DNA of 17,743 bases, taken from the NCBI GenBank assembly GCA_049317725.1, contig JBMOHS010000079.1, positions 1 through 17,743 of the forward strand. Reading direction: 5' to 3'. Each line of letters opens with the position of its first letter. Position 1 is the stretch's first letter. This DNA comes from CAIOZW01 sp049317725. Lineage in GTDB: Bacteria; Acidobacteriota; Blastocatellia; RBC074. Both the position numbers and the translations under genes were made by a program. Shown here piece by piece: positions 6,249 through 15,453 of this stretch. The notes under the pieces were generated by a model, which had not been told where the DNA came from, searched no databases, and saw nothing but the letters and a program-made list of their open reading frames with translations.

Positions 6249-8537
6249 ATGCAATTTGCGAGACGATTGTTAGGGCTGGGGCTGGTGGCACTGCTGATGG
6301 CAGTGGGCACCCAGGCACAGACCCTTCGTTCAACCGATGATCCTCGCAATCAGGCCCCAACCGTCAATGGTGGAACTGGATTGTTCACGGTCTATGACGC
6401 GCAGACCTTGCGCAAAGGCGAGTTCAACTTCGGTTTCTACGCGAACCATTTTCACCGGGATCCGGGGAACCTGCGGTTCGAGGTCTATCCGATCAATTTC
6501 CAGGTCGGACTGAGCGACCGGATCGAACTCTTTGTCAACTACGAAGTCAATCGGCAAGTCGTCACGGGGACACCCGCCTTGCTGAGCGGCTTCTACCTTC
6601 CGGACGTTCGAACCCAGACCCTCCCCAATGGTCGACTGGTGATCCTGCCGGGTACGAACACGATCGGGATGATTCCTGGGAACCCTTGCGGAAATGGCGG
6701 ATTTCCTGGACCGTGCGTCATTCCAGGCGTTCCAGGATCGGGCCCATTCTCGGCCCGTCCGAGCGCGAATGGCACGGCGATCTACCCTGGCCTGGGAGCC
6801 CCGGTCGGAGGGATCCTGCCGGCGTTGGCCCCCAACACGGCTCCGAACTACAACCCGGCGGCTCCGTTCCTGGCCCGTTTCGCGGACAGCGGGATGGGAG
6901 ATGTCTGGCTTGGCGGCAAGTTCCGCCTGACGGATCCGAAGAGCGCTTTTGGGCTGGCGCTGGTTCCCTTGATCAAGATTCCGACAGTGACCGATCTCTT
7001 CCCGGGCCTGGAGCGTGGCCGAGGGACGGGGGCGATCGATTACGGGATGCTGATGGCGGTCGATGGGCGAGTCTCAAAGCATATCAACATCAGCGCCAAC
7101 CTTGGCTTTATCCGCAAGGGGGATCCTCGCGCAGAGTCGATGAACCTTGGGCCACTCTGCGTGGGCTGTGCGGTAGTTCGTGGGTTCGGGACGAGCAATC
7201 GGGCGCTGGATCTGCCGAATGAGGTGCGCGCGGGACTTGGCTTCGACTTCCCCGTCAGTCAGTATCTGCAGTTCATCGCCGAGATCAACTCCATCAGCTA
7301 CGTCGGATCGCGAACCCCGACGCTCCTGCGGAACAATCCGGTCGATTTCATTGGAGGTGCGCGGATCTTCCCGACGCGTTGGCTCTCGATCAGCGCGGCG
7401 TACCAGCGACATCTCAACAATTTTTCGGAGGTCAATCGTCGGTTCAGCCCGAACGGCTTCCTGGCGGGTGTGTCATTTGGACGAACCAATGCACGCCAAG
7501 TTCCCGCCTTGCCGAACAAGCCCCCGACGGTGGTTCTCTCGGTGGGTGAGGTGACCAAGGGGTCAGCGGATGTGGCGCGCGAGTCAGCGGCGACGATCTG
7601 CCCGGGAGACAAGGTCGCGCTGACGGCGGCGGCGACGGATCCAGATGGAGACAGCCTGGTCTACCGTTGGACAACGACGGGTGGCAAATTGGTCGGAGAA
7701 GGGGCGAACGCCTCCTTCGACGCCTCCGGACTGGCGCCGGGTGAGTACACGGTGACGGTCGAAGTGGATGACGGATGCGGCGGCGCCGCGTACGATTCGA
7801 AGACGCTGCGAGTGACGGCTTGTCCCGCGCTGACGGTCTGCTTTGATGCCAACCTCAAGGCTGCGGCAGATAAGACCACAGCCGATGCCGGGGAGAAGAT
7901 CACGATCTCAACCTCTGGTGTCACGGGTGGTCGGAACTATGGTGCCGTGACCTACCAGTGGACGACTTCTGCGGGACGGATCACGGGTAGTGGCACGCGG
8001 GTGACGCTCGACACAACGGGTGTCACGCCCGGCTCGACGATCGAAGTCACCGCCAAGGCGACCTCAGAAGTGGGGAATTGCTCGGCGAGTGGCGCGGTTC
8101 GAGTCACGTTGCGGACGCCTCCTCCACCGAAGCCTCGCCCACAGGCCTCCGAGATCGGCCAGTGCAACACCTTCAAGCGGGGGAATGCGCGGGTCGACAA
8201 CGCCTGCAAGGATATCCTGCGAACCCGGGTCATTCCGGCGATGCAGGCCGATCCCGGGGCAAAGCTGGTGATCGACAGCTATCGCAGCGCCAAGGAGCGG
8301 TCCACCAAGCTGGATACGCAGCGCGGAAAGAATGTCCGTGATCTGTTGGCCAACCCGACCTCCGATCTCGGGACGGCCATCGATGCCAACCGCATGTCGG
8401 TTCGCCCCGGTGGTGTCACGGCGAGCGGGGATCAGGTGCGGATGTGGCTGGTCCCGACCGGCGCAGACGATCCGTCAGGTCCAGCGGCGGTCGATGTCGG
8501 TCCAGTGCCGAAGCCGCGTCGCGGGGCTCGCCGCTAG
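6249..8537 (+). CDS. Outer membrane beta-barrel protein with PKD-like domains and a degenerate OmpA-like C-terminus
   Basis: A 762-residue envelope protein. Residues 1-23 are a signal peptide (basic start, LLGLGLVALLMAV core, TQA cleavage site before Gln24). Residues about 30-410 show alternating amphipathic strands (EFNFGFYANHF, IELFVNYEVN, GDVWLGGKFRL, YLQFIAEINS, LSISAAYQRHL) consistent with a barrel. They include a long Gly/Pro-rich loop, about residues 130-210, with one Cys pair and a later CVGC pair. Two PKD-like Ig domains follow (about 427-525 and 527-622), each Cys-containing, with the DPDGDSLVYRW signature in the first. Residues about 634-735 resemble the OmpA/MotB peptidoglycan-binding fold: DPGAKLVIDSYRSAKE, then LDTQRGKNVRDLL. 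The conserved Arg is kept, but the usual Asp after GYT is not seen and the connecting loop is short. Likely an envelope-anchoring porin-like or structural protein. A stable terminator follows. Confidence 0.85.
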   Translation: MQFARRLLGLGLVALLMAVGTQAQTLRSTDDPRNQAPTVNGGTGLFTVYDAQTLRKGEFNFGFYANHFHRDPGNLRFEVYPINFQVGLSDRIELFVNYEVNRQVVTGTPALLSGFYLPDVRTQTLPNGRLVILPGTNTIGMIPGNPCGNGGFPGPCVIPGVPGSGPFSARPSANGTAIYPGLGAPVGGILPALAPNTAPNYNPAAPFLARFADSGMGDVWLGGKFRLTDPKSAFGLALVPLIKIPTVTDLFPGLERGRGTGAIDYGMLMAVDGRVSKHINISANLGFIRKGDPRAESMNLGPLCVGCAVVRGFGTSNRALDLPNEVRAGLGFDFPVSQYLQFIAEINSISYVGSRTPTLLRNNPVDFIGGARIFPTRWLSISAAYQRHLNNFSEVNRRFSPNGFLAGVSFGRTNARQVPALPNKPPTVVLSVGEVTKGSADVARESAATICPGDKVALTAAATDPDGDSLVYRWTTTGGKLVGEGANASFDASGLAPGEYTVTVEVDDGCGGAAYDSKTLRVTACPALTVCFDANLKAAADKTTADAGEKITISTSGVTGGRNYGAVTYQWTTSAGRITGSGTRVTLDTTGVTPGSTIEVTAKATSEVGNCSASGAVRVTLRTPPPPKPRPQASEIGQCNTFKRGNARVDNACKDILRTRVIPAMQADPGAKLVIDSYRSAKERSTKLDTQRGKNVRDLLANPTSDLGTAIDANRMSVRPGGVTASGDQVRMWLVPTGADDPSGPAAVDVGPVPKPRRGARR

Positions 8538-8566
8538 GAGTAGACGCTGCCCTTGGGCAACTGCTG

Positions 8567-8613
8567 GAGAGGCAGGTGATCGATTCGACGATCACCTGCC
8601 TCTCTTTCTATCT
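8567..8613 (+). terminator. Intrinsic terminator after the outer membrane protein gene
   Basis: A perfect 16-bp inverted repeat, GAGAGGCAGGTGATCG at 8567-8582 and its complement at 8589-8604, encloses a 6-base loop and is followed by TTTCTATCT. It starts 30 bases after the stop codon. The T-tract is interrupted, so efficiency is uncertain, but the stem is the strongest simple hairpin I found in the window. Confidence 0.75.
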
Positions 8614-8716
8614 GGGGTCTCCCCCAAAGATGGTCTCTATGGGATGGAGGGGTGGGTTTGGGGGGATGAATTGGGCGGTGAGGCCAGTCACTTCCTGTCA
8701 ATCGAGTTGAGGCGTG

Positions 8717-10342
8717 ATGATCTTCCCTCGTGTCAGATCGGGATCCTGGATGACAGAGTCACGGTATCGGTTCGCGTTCTTGGGAGTGCTGCTCCTCGCG
8801 GCCTTGGTGCGGCTGGAGTCATTGGAGCGAAAGCCGTTGCACCACGACGAAGGGGTCAATGCCCACTTTCTGATGGGGCTCGCCGCCGATGGAAATTGGC
8901 AGTATGACCCGGCCAACTACCACGGTCCGACCCTCTATTACGCGTCCCTTCCCTTTCTCTGGATCCTGGGAGAGCGGGAGTTGGCGTTGCGGATGGTCCC
9001 GGTCTTCTTTGGATGGCTCGGAATTGGACTGCTCTGGTGGCTGCGGGACCGACTTGGCAACATCGGAGCCTTGGTCAGCGGGCTGCTCCTCGCCGTCTCC
9101 CCGGGAATGGTCTACTATGCGCGCGACTACATTCACGAGACCCTCGTGGCCACCTTCACGTTGGGGGTCGTCGTCGGACTTTCCCGGTACCTGCGAACGC
9201 GGGGAAGAGGGGCTTGGTTGCTGACGGCAGCGAGTGGAGCCCTGCTCTTGTCCACCAAGGAGACGTGGGTAGTGACGATCGCGGTCTGGGGGCTGGCCCT
9301 CGCCGGGGTAATCTTCTGGCGAGCGGCAGGGGAGGCAGGCAGAGACGGGATCAACGGCTGGATCCGGCGAGGGTGGAACGGTCTGGAACGGGCATGGCGG
9401 CGGAGGTGCCCCTCCTGGGATCTCGCTGGCGCGGGGCTTCTTCTCTTCGGATTTCTCTTCGTGGCCCTCTACTCGTCGCTCTTTACCCACTGGAGAGGGG
9501 TCGTGGAGGCGCTCTGGGCGCCGTGGCAGTGGTCTGAGCGCACGACGACGGAACACGTCAAAGGCTTCTGGTACTATGGGGTTCTCCTGGTCAAGCTCGA
9601 GCTGCCCCTGCTGGTCGCAGGGGTGGTGGGGGGACTCTGGGGGGCGGCCTCCCGCGATCGATTCTGGCTCTGGATGGGGGCCTGGGCCGCGGGAATCTTT
9701 CTCGCGTACTCACTGATCGGCTACAAGACACCGTGGCTCATCCTCAACCTGATCGTGCCGCTGGCCTTGCTGGGGGGGCGAGCGGTGGAGGAATTGATGC
9801 GCTGGGCAAGAGGTCAAGGGAGCCGTCTCTTCTCGACCGGAATGGCCCTGCTGGTTGGGTTGGCCCTCTTGATCGGCCAGTACCAAGCCTTGACCTTGAG
9901 CCGTCGCCTCTCCCTGACAGATTATGACGACAACCTCAATCGGCAGGGCTACCTGCCAGAGAGCCTCTTCCCCGGGCATCAGACCGACGGGTATGTCTAC
10001 GTCCAGACGGATCGGGGACTGTTCGACCTGCTCGCATTGATCGAGGAAGAGGTCAAAAGGCGAGGGGAGGGGCGAGAGACCCCGATCCTGGTCGCCACTC
10101 CGGAGTACTGGCCCCTTCCCTGGTATCTGCGCAACTATCCTGCCACCACCTATGCTGGACACCTTCCAGAGGTGAGCGAGGAAGGAACCTTGCCAGACGC
10201 ACCGCCGCTCCTCATCGTCGCGACCAGTCAACTTGACACGCTCCGGCGGGTCAGCAACTATCGTGTCAGTCCCACCTCGTATCCGCTCCGCCCAGGGGTT
10301 CAGTTGGTTTTGCTGGTTCGGAACGAGGAAATCAACCAATAA
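8717..10342 (+). CDS. GT39/Agl23-like multi-pass membrane glycosyltransferase (TIGR03663-type)
   Basis: A 541-residue integral membrane protein with about eleven hydrophobic segments, the first at about residues 18-34 and the last near 370-390, followed by a soluble C-terminal domain of about 150 residues. Directly after the first segment comes ERKPLHHDEGVNAHF, whose Asp-Glu (44-45) matches the acidic catalytic motif of the first external loop in GT-C enzymes (PMT/ArnT/GT39), which use polyprenyl-phosphate-linked sugars. NYHGPTLYY, AVSPGMVYYARDYIHET, LLSTKETW and SLIGYKTPWL fit the family named flippase-activity-associated Agl23. A role in adding sugars to lipid or protein outside the membrane is inferred; donor and acceptor are unknown. 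I chose ATG 8717 because TGAGG lies four bases before it; GTG 8714 and ATG 8750 are alternatives. The rhodanese gene starts 33 bp downstream. Confidence 0.85.
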   Translation: MIFPRVRSGSWMTESRYRFAFLGVLLLAALVRLESLERKPLHHDEGVNAHFLMGLAADGNWQYDPANYHGPTLYYASLPFLWILGERELALRMVPVFFGWLGIGLLWWLRDRLGNIGALVSGLLLAVSPGMVYYARDYIHETLVATFTLGVVVGLSRYLRTRGRGAWLLTAASGALLLSTKETWVVTIAVWGLALAGVIFWRAAGEAGRDGINGWIRRGWNGLERAWRRRCPSWDLAGAGLLLFGFLFVALYSSLFTHWRGVVEALWAPWQWSERTTTEHVKGFWYYGVLLVKLELPLLVAGVVGGLWGAASRDRFWLWMGAWAAGIFLAYSLIGYKTPWLILNLIVPLALLGGRAVEELMRWARGQGSRLFSTGMALLVGLALLIGQYQALTLSRRLSLTDYDDNLNRQGYLPESLFPGHQTDGYVYVQTDRGLFDLLALIEEEVKRRGEGRETPILVATPEYWPLPWYLRNYPATTYAGHLPEVSEEGTLPDAPPLLIVATSQLDTLRRVSNYRVSPTSYPLRPGVQLVLLVRNEEINQ

Positions 10343-10375
10343 GACCCTCTTAACCAATGGAGTTGATCAAATTCT

Positions 10376-10747
10376 ATGAAGCATACGGCTGCCTTTGAAG
10401 CCCTCTGTGAGGAGGCACGTTCGCGAGTCCAGGAAGTGACGATCGGAGAGGTTCGCGAGAAGCTGGCCTCGGGAAGCTCTTTTCATCTCGTCGATGTGCG
10501 GGAAGACCATGAGTGGACGGCAGGACACCTCCCGGGAGCGTGCCATCTCGGCCGCGGCATCATCGAACGGGACATCGAGGGGATCATTCCCGCCTACGAT
10601 GCCGAGATCGTCCTCTACTGCGGTGGGGGGTATCGGTCAGCACTCTCCGCGGACAACCTTCAGAAGATGGGCTATCGGCAGGTCTTCTCGATGGCCGGCG
10701 GCATTCGAGCCTGGCGTGAAGCGGGCTTCGAGATCGAGAACGACTGA
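10376..10747 (+). CDS. Single-domain rhodanese-like sulfurtransferase
   Basis: A 123-residue cytoplasmic protein made of one rhodanese domain with about 22 extra N-terminal residues. HLVDVRE (residues 37-43), WTAGHLPGACHL and the active-site loop CGGGYRS with Cys82 are all present, followed by the usual AGGIRAW near the end, so it is probably catalytically competent. It would carry sulfane sulfur as a persulfide; a thiosulfate or other donor cannot be chosen from the loop alone. Its ATG has only a distant GGAG about 13 bases upstream. It lies 33 bp after the glycosyltransferase gene, so co-transcription is likely though a functional link is not evident. It converges on the exported nuclease gene with a 26-bp gap. 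Confidence 0.9.
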   Translation: MKHTAAFEALCEEARSRVQEVTIGEVREKLASGSSFHLVDVREDHEWTAGHLPGACHLGRGIIERDIEGIIPAYDAEIVLYCGGGYRSALSADNLQKMGYRQVFSMAGGIRAWREAGFEIEND

Positions 10748-10773
10748 TTCCACCACCAACCTGGAAGAGGCGT

Positions 10774-13700
10774 TCAGAGCAGGGGCAGCCTGAGCTGGGC
10801 CTCAGGGGTAGTCGTAAGGAGGTGGAGGTTGCGCCCCTGCGTCATTCCTGCCGGAAGCGGATTGCGCTGGAGCAGGGCCCCCGTGAGGGCCCCATCGGGC
10901 TCTTCCAAAAAGAGCCGCATCCATCCCGACCGGCCCCTCCCCAGGATCCGATCGTAGGGGGGGGAGAGCCGGGGGACTCCATTGCCGCCGAGAAGTTGCA
11001 GGAACTGGCAAGTGGAATGGGGGAAAGAGAAGCGCCAAGGGTTCTCGACATTGTCGTAGAGCCAGCCGCCGACCTGACCGAGTGCTGCCAACGGACGGGT
11101 CAGGTCTCCTCCCAACCGGTTGAGGACCAAGAGGGACTGATTGCCCTCCTCGGGAGAGCCGAGACTGCTGATCGCCAGGGTCCGGGGCAGGGCTCCATAG
11201 CTCTTCCCGTCGAAGGACAAGGTCGCCACTCCTTGGGAGACGACCGCTGTCAGGTTCGCTTCCGGCAGAAGAGCGGGTACGGCCATGGCGGCGAGTCCTG
11301 CTAGATGGCCGCTCTCCGTTCGCACAAAAGCGTGGCCAATCAAGTGGTTGAACGAAACGGGCCGCCCTTCGGCGTCTGTCGCGACGACGAGGAGGTACCC
11401 GGTGACGTCCGGGTCGAGATCGCTCGCGAGAAAGGTGGCAGTCTGATTGGCAGTCAAGGCGGTTTGGAGAGCCGTACTGAGCCCGGTGGCTCCATCGATC
11501 AAGAAGAGACGAAGGGAGACGAACCGGGTGGGGTGGCTGTTGGTCAGACTGATCCGGCTGTCGATGCCACGGCGGAGGCTGCTGGAGGTGTAGAGATTGA
11601 AGACAAGGAGACTCCCCGACCGTTGCGCGCCGATCGGGCTGAAGATCGGGAGAGGAGTGCCCGGCCCCGGAACCTCAGTGGTCGCCAGAACGATCAACGA
11701 AAGCTGGACCTCTCCCGTCTGGCCGCAGAGATCCTCGACCCGAATGGTCAGTCGATGGGTCCCCACCGGAGCTGCACCTTCGATCGAGATCGCCCCTTGC
11801 GGATCGATGGTCACGTCCCCGGTGAACAATCCCTGACCAGCGATCTGATAGGTGACCCGACTCGACTCTGTCACGACTGACGAGGGTGCAATTCGCAGGC
11901 TGGCCCCTTCGACGACGGTCTGCGGGCCGGCGTAACTCGGGAGCAGCAACGGGGGAGGAGGGGAGGGACAGGCTGCAGGCAACTGAATAAAGCCGACCAA
12001 CGGATCGTGATCGGAGAGCCGGGTGGGAGTCGTCGCCTGATTCCGGGCCACTTCGGGAAAGTCGGCATTGAGCCGGGCCGCTTCGAGCCGCTGGCCGCGG
12101 GTCGAAGTGAGCAAGGCGCGATTGACGAGGATGTGGTCGAGCGACTGGGCGCTGCCGTCAAAGAGATAGGAGTAACGTTCCGTCGACACGGCCCCCAAGA
12201 GATTGAGCAGATCTGGATTCACCAAGTCGAGCCCATCGCCGGGGACGACCGTCTCTGCATCTGGGAAGGGGAGTCCGGCAATCGTCGCCAGCGAAGCCGT
12301 CAACCCATCATTGAACTCAAAGGCATTGAAGTCCCCAACCAGAACCAGTGCTTCGTCAGGGCTCGCCACTTGTCGAGCCTGGACGAGGCGGGCAAGGTCC
12401 TCGGCCTGTCGCTGACGCTTGGCCCGAACGCGATCCCCGACCGTTGCCCACCCATCCGAGCCTGTCGCGAGGCTGGCGACTCCATTGAGCGAGCGCAGGT
12501 GGTTATTGATGACGGTGACAGGGTAGCGCCGCCCATTCGCGAAGTGAAGGGTTGCGCTCAGGCGAAGAGGGGGGCGGTCGTGCAAGGCCTCGCCGGTCCC
12601 ATTTGGGTTGAGAAAACGCGAACCCTGCAGCTCCTGCACGACAGATTGCACCTCGACACGGGGTGGGGTCCCGGCCCCACCCACCGCGGAGGTTCGCACG
12701 AGAAAGCCGACATCGATGCCCCCGACATCCTGCCCCTCCACCAACCAAGCCTGATACTGCGGGTCCGGATCGCCAGCCTGAAGAGCATCCTCGCCAATTC
12801 GTGCTGCCAGCGCCTGCAAGGTGGCTTGATTCTCGACCTCGACCACTCCCAAAATGTCTGGCGTCTGGAGGTACTGACGAATGGCGAGGGAGGCTTTGCC
12901 AAGCCGCTGCCGATAGGCCTCCGTCGTCAGCACGGGCTCGGAGATTGCCGGATCGTTCTCTGAATCATAAAACCGTTGCAGATTGAAGGTCGCGACGGTC
13001 CACTCATCCGCTTGCGGACGCGAGACAGCCCGAGGGGCCAGCCCACCCGTTGCCGTCAACGTTGTCCCCGGGTCTGGCAGCACCGTATAGCAGCGGGTGC
13101 TATATTCGAGCGGACCGATCAGCCCGGTGACGAGCGCGCCCGTCGCGACGTTGAGCGCCGCCTGGCCCATCAGCCCAAGGGTGTTGACCCGAAGGCGTTC
13201 CGGGTTCGCGTCAAACCTGGGGATCGGAGGAATGGTTCCCGACGGAGGCGGGTCCGGCGCTTGAATGCCTGGTTCCCGGAATGGCCGCGGAACTCCTGTC
13301 ACCACTCCATAGAAGACGCCATTCGAGCTGGCCGTCGCAGCTGTCTCTTGGATAAACCCCTGCGTCGGAGAGACCACCGTCAAGGACGCAACGCGGACAC
13401 GCATCCCCTCCAGTCGCTCCAATTGATCGTGCGGCCCCGCTGGATCGGGGAAGGTGGTCGTCAGCGGGATCGCGACCGGCAAGGATTGGGCCGTCGAGAG
13501 CACCGTCGTGAGGGTGAGGTTGGTCAACTGGGTCATCGGCGGCTGGAGTGGGTCCGAGGACGGTACAAACTCGGTGACTGTGCCCTCGACCTCAACCAGG
13601 TTTCCCACCGCGGCCGGCGTGGGGGGAGTGCTCGAAGTAAAGACAAAGAGTCCCTCCGAAGTCGCCGGATCAGCATCGACACTCGCATCTGGTTCCTGGA

Positions 13701-14910
13701 GGAAGAACCCATTGCTCTTGCGAGCCGTAACCACTCCCCGGGTGCGCACCGTCGCCCTCTCGATCGGGGAGCGGGCCGAACTTCCCTGAATCGCTCGAAT
13801 GGGAACGAAAGAGAGATCGTCGTTGAGGAGGGTGCCGACGGCCTCGCCGCGGGTGACCTGGGCACCTGTCACCTGGGAGACGCGCACCTGGAAGGTCTCG
13901 TCCGGTTCGACCTTCGTGTCTCCCACCACCGTCACACCAAATTGATAGCTGGTACCACCGGGAGGAATCGATTGGGCCGGGAGAGTTTTGGCGAGATAGT
14001 CCTGATCGGCAACGGTCGCGGTTCCATCGACGGTCGAGATCTGAAAACTGACGCCGGAAGGGCCAGCCGGGGAGGTCAATCGCACGGTGAAGAGGAACTC
14101 GCGCGTCCCGGCATCGCCCTCTGGGCTCGACACATCCGCAAGGGAGAGCGCGGGCTGGTCTCCCTCGCTCGTCACCAGCAGATCGTCCACACCCACCCAC
14201 TCATCATTCCCTACTGCATTGGCGGTGAGGATGCGCAGTTGGACGAGGGGGCGATTTTCCGCTTCGCTCGGGAGAAGCACCCGCACCGGGGTGACCAGCG
14301 TCGCCTCGCTGGGGCCGGTGGTCGCGTCGGCGACAAACCCGTCCGGCAGATTGAGGAACGAACCGGTCGATCCCAACCGGTACTGCAGCGCCACCGGCTG
14401 GATGGCATTGTCCGCCGACCCATCGAGGTCGCGGAGGTTGTATGAAACCTGGATCTTCGTCCGACCAGTCGTGTCGAGATGGAGCAGAAGGTACGGGGCA
14501 TCAGCCGTGGCTGAACCCTGCAGCGCAATCGATGGATTGGAAATGCCATCAAATTCCGCAACTCCGCCCGATGACAACGTATTCGGATTGGACTGGTTGG
14601 CAATCACATCGAGGTCATTGGCCAAGGTGCTCGTCGTCAGAAGCGTCTGCGGATCGGCACCCGTCGCCGTGGTGAGGTTCTGCCCCAGATAGCCTTCGAT
14701 CCCCAACACCCCGGACCAGTCATCGTTGGCACTGATGAGGGTCGTCGCCGACCAATCCTGGGTGAAGGGCAACGGTTGTGCTTGGCTATCGATTCCGCGC
14801 ACCAAGCGACTGTCTCCCATCCACCAGAAGATCCAGCAGAGGAGCACCAGGGACCATCCGAGCCCCTGCCACAATCGACTGCTCTTCCCTTGCCATCGAT
14901 GGCCTCTCAT
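10774..14910 (-). CDS. Large exported endonuclease/exonuclease/phosphatase protein (ExeM/NucH-like) with Calx-beta domain
   Basis: A 1378-residue secreted protein starting at ATG 14910, with GGAG eight bases upstream. Residues about 14-32 form a hydrophobic Trp/Leu-rich signal or anchor segment. Residues about 46-250 are beta-rich and of the kind found N-terminal in large acidobacterial exported proteins. A Calx-beta domain follows at about 252-363 (VSSPEGDAG, VEPDETFQV). Residues about 375-530 look like the OB-fold region seen in extracellular nucleases (VVTARKSNGFFLQEP). The catalytic EEP domain spans about 638-972: Asn643 in TFNLQRF, VVEVEN, NNHLRSLNG, Asp860 in VGDFNAFEFND, SLDHILVN, and His968-Asp969 in LSDHDP. 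All expected metal and catalytic motifs are visible. The last 400 residues are Ig-like and beta-rich. Likely role: degradation of extracellular DNA or phosphoesters; the true substrate is unproven. Confidence 0.9.
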   Translation of the reverse strand: MRGHRWQGKSSRLWQGLGWSLVLLCWIFWWMGDSRLVRGIDSQAQPLPFTQDWSATTLISANDDWSGVLGIEGYLGQNLTTATGADPQTLLTTSTLANDLDVIANQSNPNTLSSGGVAEFDGISNPSIALQGSATADAPYLLLHLDTTGRTKIQVSYNLRDLDGSADNAIQPVALQYRLGSTGSFLNLPDGFVADATTGPSEATLVTPVRVLLPSEAENRPLVQLRILTANAVGNDEWVGVDDLLVTSEGDQPALSLADVSSPEGDAGTREFLFTVRLTSPAGPSGVSFQISTVDGTATVADQDYLAKTLPAQSIPPGGTSYQFGVTVVGDTKVEPDETFQVRVSQVTGAQVTRGEAVGTLLNDDLSFVPIRAIQGSSARSPIERATVRTRGVVTARKSNGFFLQEPDASVDADPATSEGLFVFTSSTPPTPAAVGNLVEVEGTVTEFVPSSDPLQPPMTQLTNLTLTTVLSTAQSLPVAIPLTTTFPDPAGPHDQLERLEGMRVRVASLTVVSPTQGFIQETAATASSNGVFYGVVTGVPRPFREPGIQAPDPPPSGTIPPIPRFDANPERLRVNTLGLMGQAALNVATGALVTGLIGPLEYSTRCYTVLPDPGTTLTATGGLAPRAVSRPQADEWTVATFNLQRFYDSENDPAISEPVLTTEAYRQRLGKASLAIRQYLQTPDILGVVEVENQATLQALAARIGEDALQAGDPDPQYQAWLVEGQDVGGIDVGFLVRTSAVGGAGTPPRVEVQSVVQELQGSRFLNPNGTGEALHDRPPLRLSATLHFANGRRYPVTVINNHLRSLNGVASLATGSDGWATVGDRVRAKRQRQAEDLARLVQARQVASPDEALVLVGDFNAFEFNDGLTASLATIAGLPFPDAETVVPGDGLDLVNPDLLNLLGAVSTERYSYLFDGSAQSLDHILVNRALLTSTRGQRLEAARLNADFPEVARNQATTPTRLSDHDPLVGFIQLPAACPSPPPPLLLPSYAGPQTVVEGASLRIAPSSVVTESSRVTYQIAGQGLFTGDVTIDPQGAISIEGAAPVGTHRLTIRVEDLCGQTGEVQLSLIVLATTEVPGPGTPLPIFSPIGAQRSGSLLVFNLYTSSSLRRGIDSRISLTNSHPTRFVSLRLFLIDGATGLSTALQTALTANQTATFLASDLDPDVTGYLLVVATDAEGRPVSFNHLIGHAFVRTESGHLAGLAAMAVPALLPEANLTAVVSQGVATLSFDGKSYGALPRTLAISSLGSPEEGNQSLLVLNRLGGDLTRPLAALGQVGGWLYDNVENPWRFSFPHSTCQFLQLLGGNGVPRLSPPYDRILGRGRSGWMRLFLEEPDGALTGALLQRNPLPAGMTQGRNLHLLTTTPEAQLRLPLL

Positions 14911-15179
14911 ACCAAAGTCTCCTGATTCAGATGCCTGGCAATCCAGTGGGATCGACCTGGCGTATTGTCGCGAACCGGACGTCGGGAAGCTACCTGATCA
15001 GCCCTCTCGAGCCAGTCCATTGCGAGATTTAACCTGCCTGCAGGGGTGGTGTCAGAAGTAGACAGAGAGGGGCTGCTGGGGACCGGAGCGGTCTTCGCAG
15101 GGGTTGGCCAATCCCAAACCTGAGTATGCCGAAGCCGGGTCGATACGGCAAGCCGCAATGAAATAAATGGATAATTGAA

Positions 15180-15207
15180 AATGGAGAATTGAGAATGGAG
15201 AATTGGG
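15180..15207. repeat. 14-bp tandem repeat of the GAGAATG type, left flank of cassette
   Basis: AATGGAGAATTGAG at 15180-15193 is followed by AATGGAGAATTGGG at 15194-15207 (one mismatch). The unit contains GAGAATG-like words that are the reverse complement of the CATTCTC array on the other side of the cassette. Confidence 0.7.
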
Positions 15208-15281
15208 AGCAGTCGTTTGACACTGGTGGGGAGGCCGACCTTTGCCCGCCGAGACGGTAATATAAACGGCCACAGCGACTT

Positions 15282-15355
15282 GTAGGGGCAGGCCTTGTGC
15301 CTGCCCTATTTTCGCTTGAGGGAACGATTGGGGCAACCACAAGGGTTGCCCCTAC
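15282..15355. repeat. 74-bp element with inverted ends and two internal hairpins
   Basis: The element begins GTAGGGGCA (15282-15290) and ends with its exact complement TGCCCCTAC (15347-15355). It contains two strong hairpins: GGGCAGGC/GCCTGCCC with loop CTTGT, and GGGGCAACC/GGTTGCCCC with loop ACAAG. This resembles REP-like or very small MITE-like dispersed repeats. No coding capacity. Confidence 0.75.
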
Positions 15356-15382
15356 AAAGCGCACGGGCCGTGTTGAAATGAG

Positions 15383-15412
15383 GCACCCTGGGTGCGCGGG
15401 CCTCCGGCCCGC
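15383..15412. repeat. Double palindrome of the GCGGGCC family, inverted copy
   Basis: GCACCC-T-GGGTGC at 15383-15395 runs into GCGGGCC-TCC-GGCCCGC at 15396-15412. The second palindrome also occurs in the opposite orientation at 15532-15548 and 15655-15671. Confidence 0.75.
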
Positions 15413-15453
15413 CTCCTATCTGACCAAGGATTCTCCCGATTCGGTCAGGGCCA

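Noticed and set aside
5951..6340. 129-codon plus-strand frame upstream of and overlapping the outer membrane protein gene
   Set aside because: Polar, low-complexity product with no domain. It overlaps the well-supported signal peptide start and lies in repeat-rich leader DNA.
10748..10766. TTCCA/TGGAA hairpin between the convergent rhodanese and nuclease genes as terminator
   Set aside because: Only five base pairs with a nine-base loop and no T-tract on either strand.
12976..14445. Long open frame of 489 codons on the plus strand opposite the exported nuclease gene
   Set aside because: The product is Arg/Gly-rich with no domain, while the minus strand encodes clear Calx-beta, OB-like and EEP motifs. 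It is a GC-driven shadow, as is the 12007-12963 plus-strand frame.
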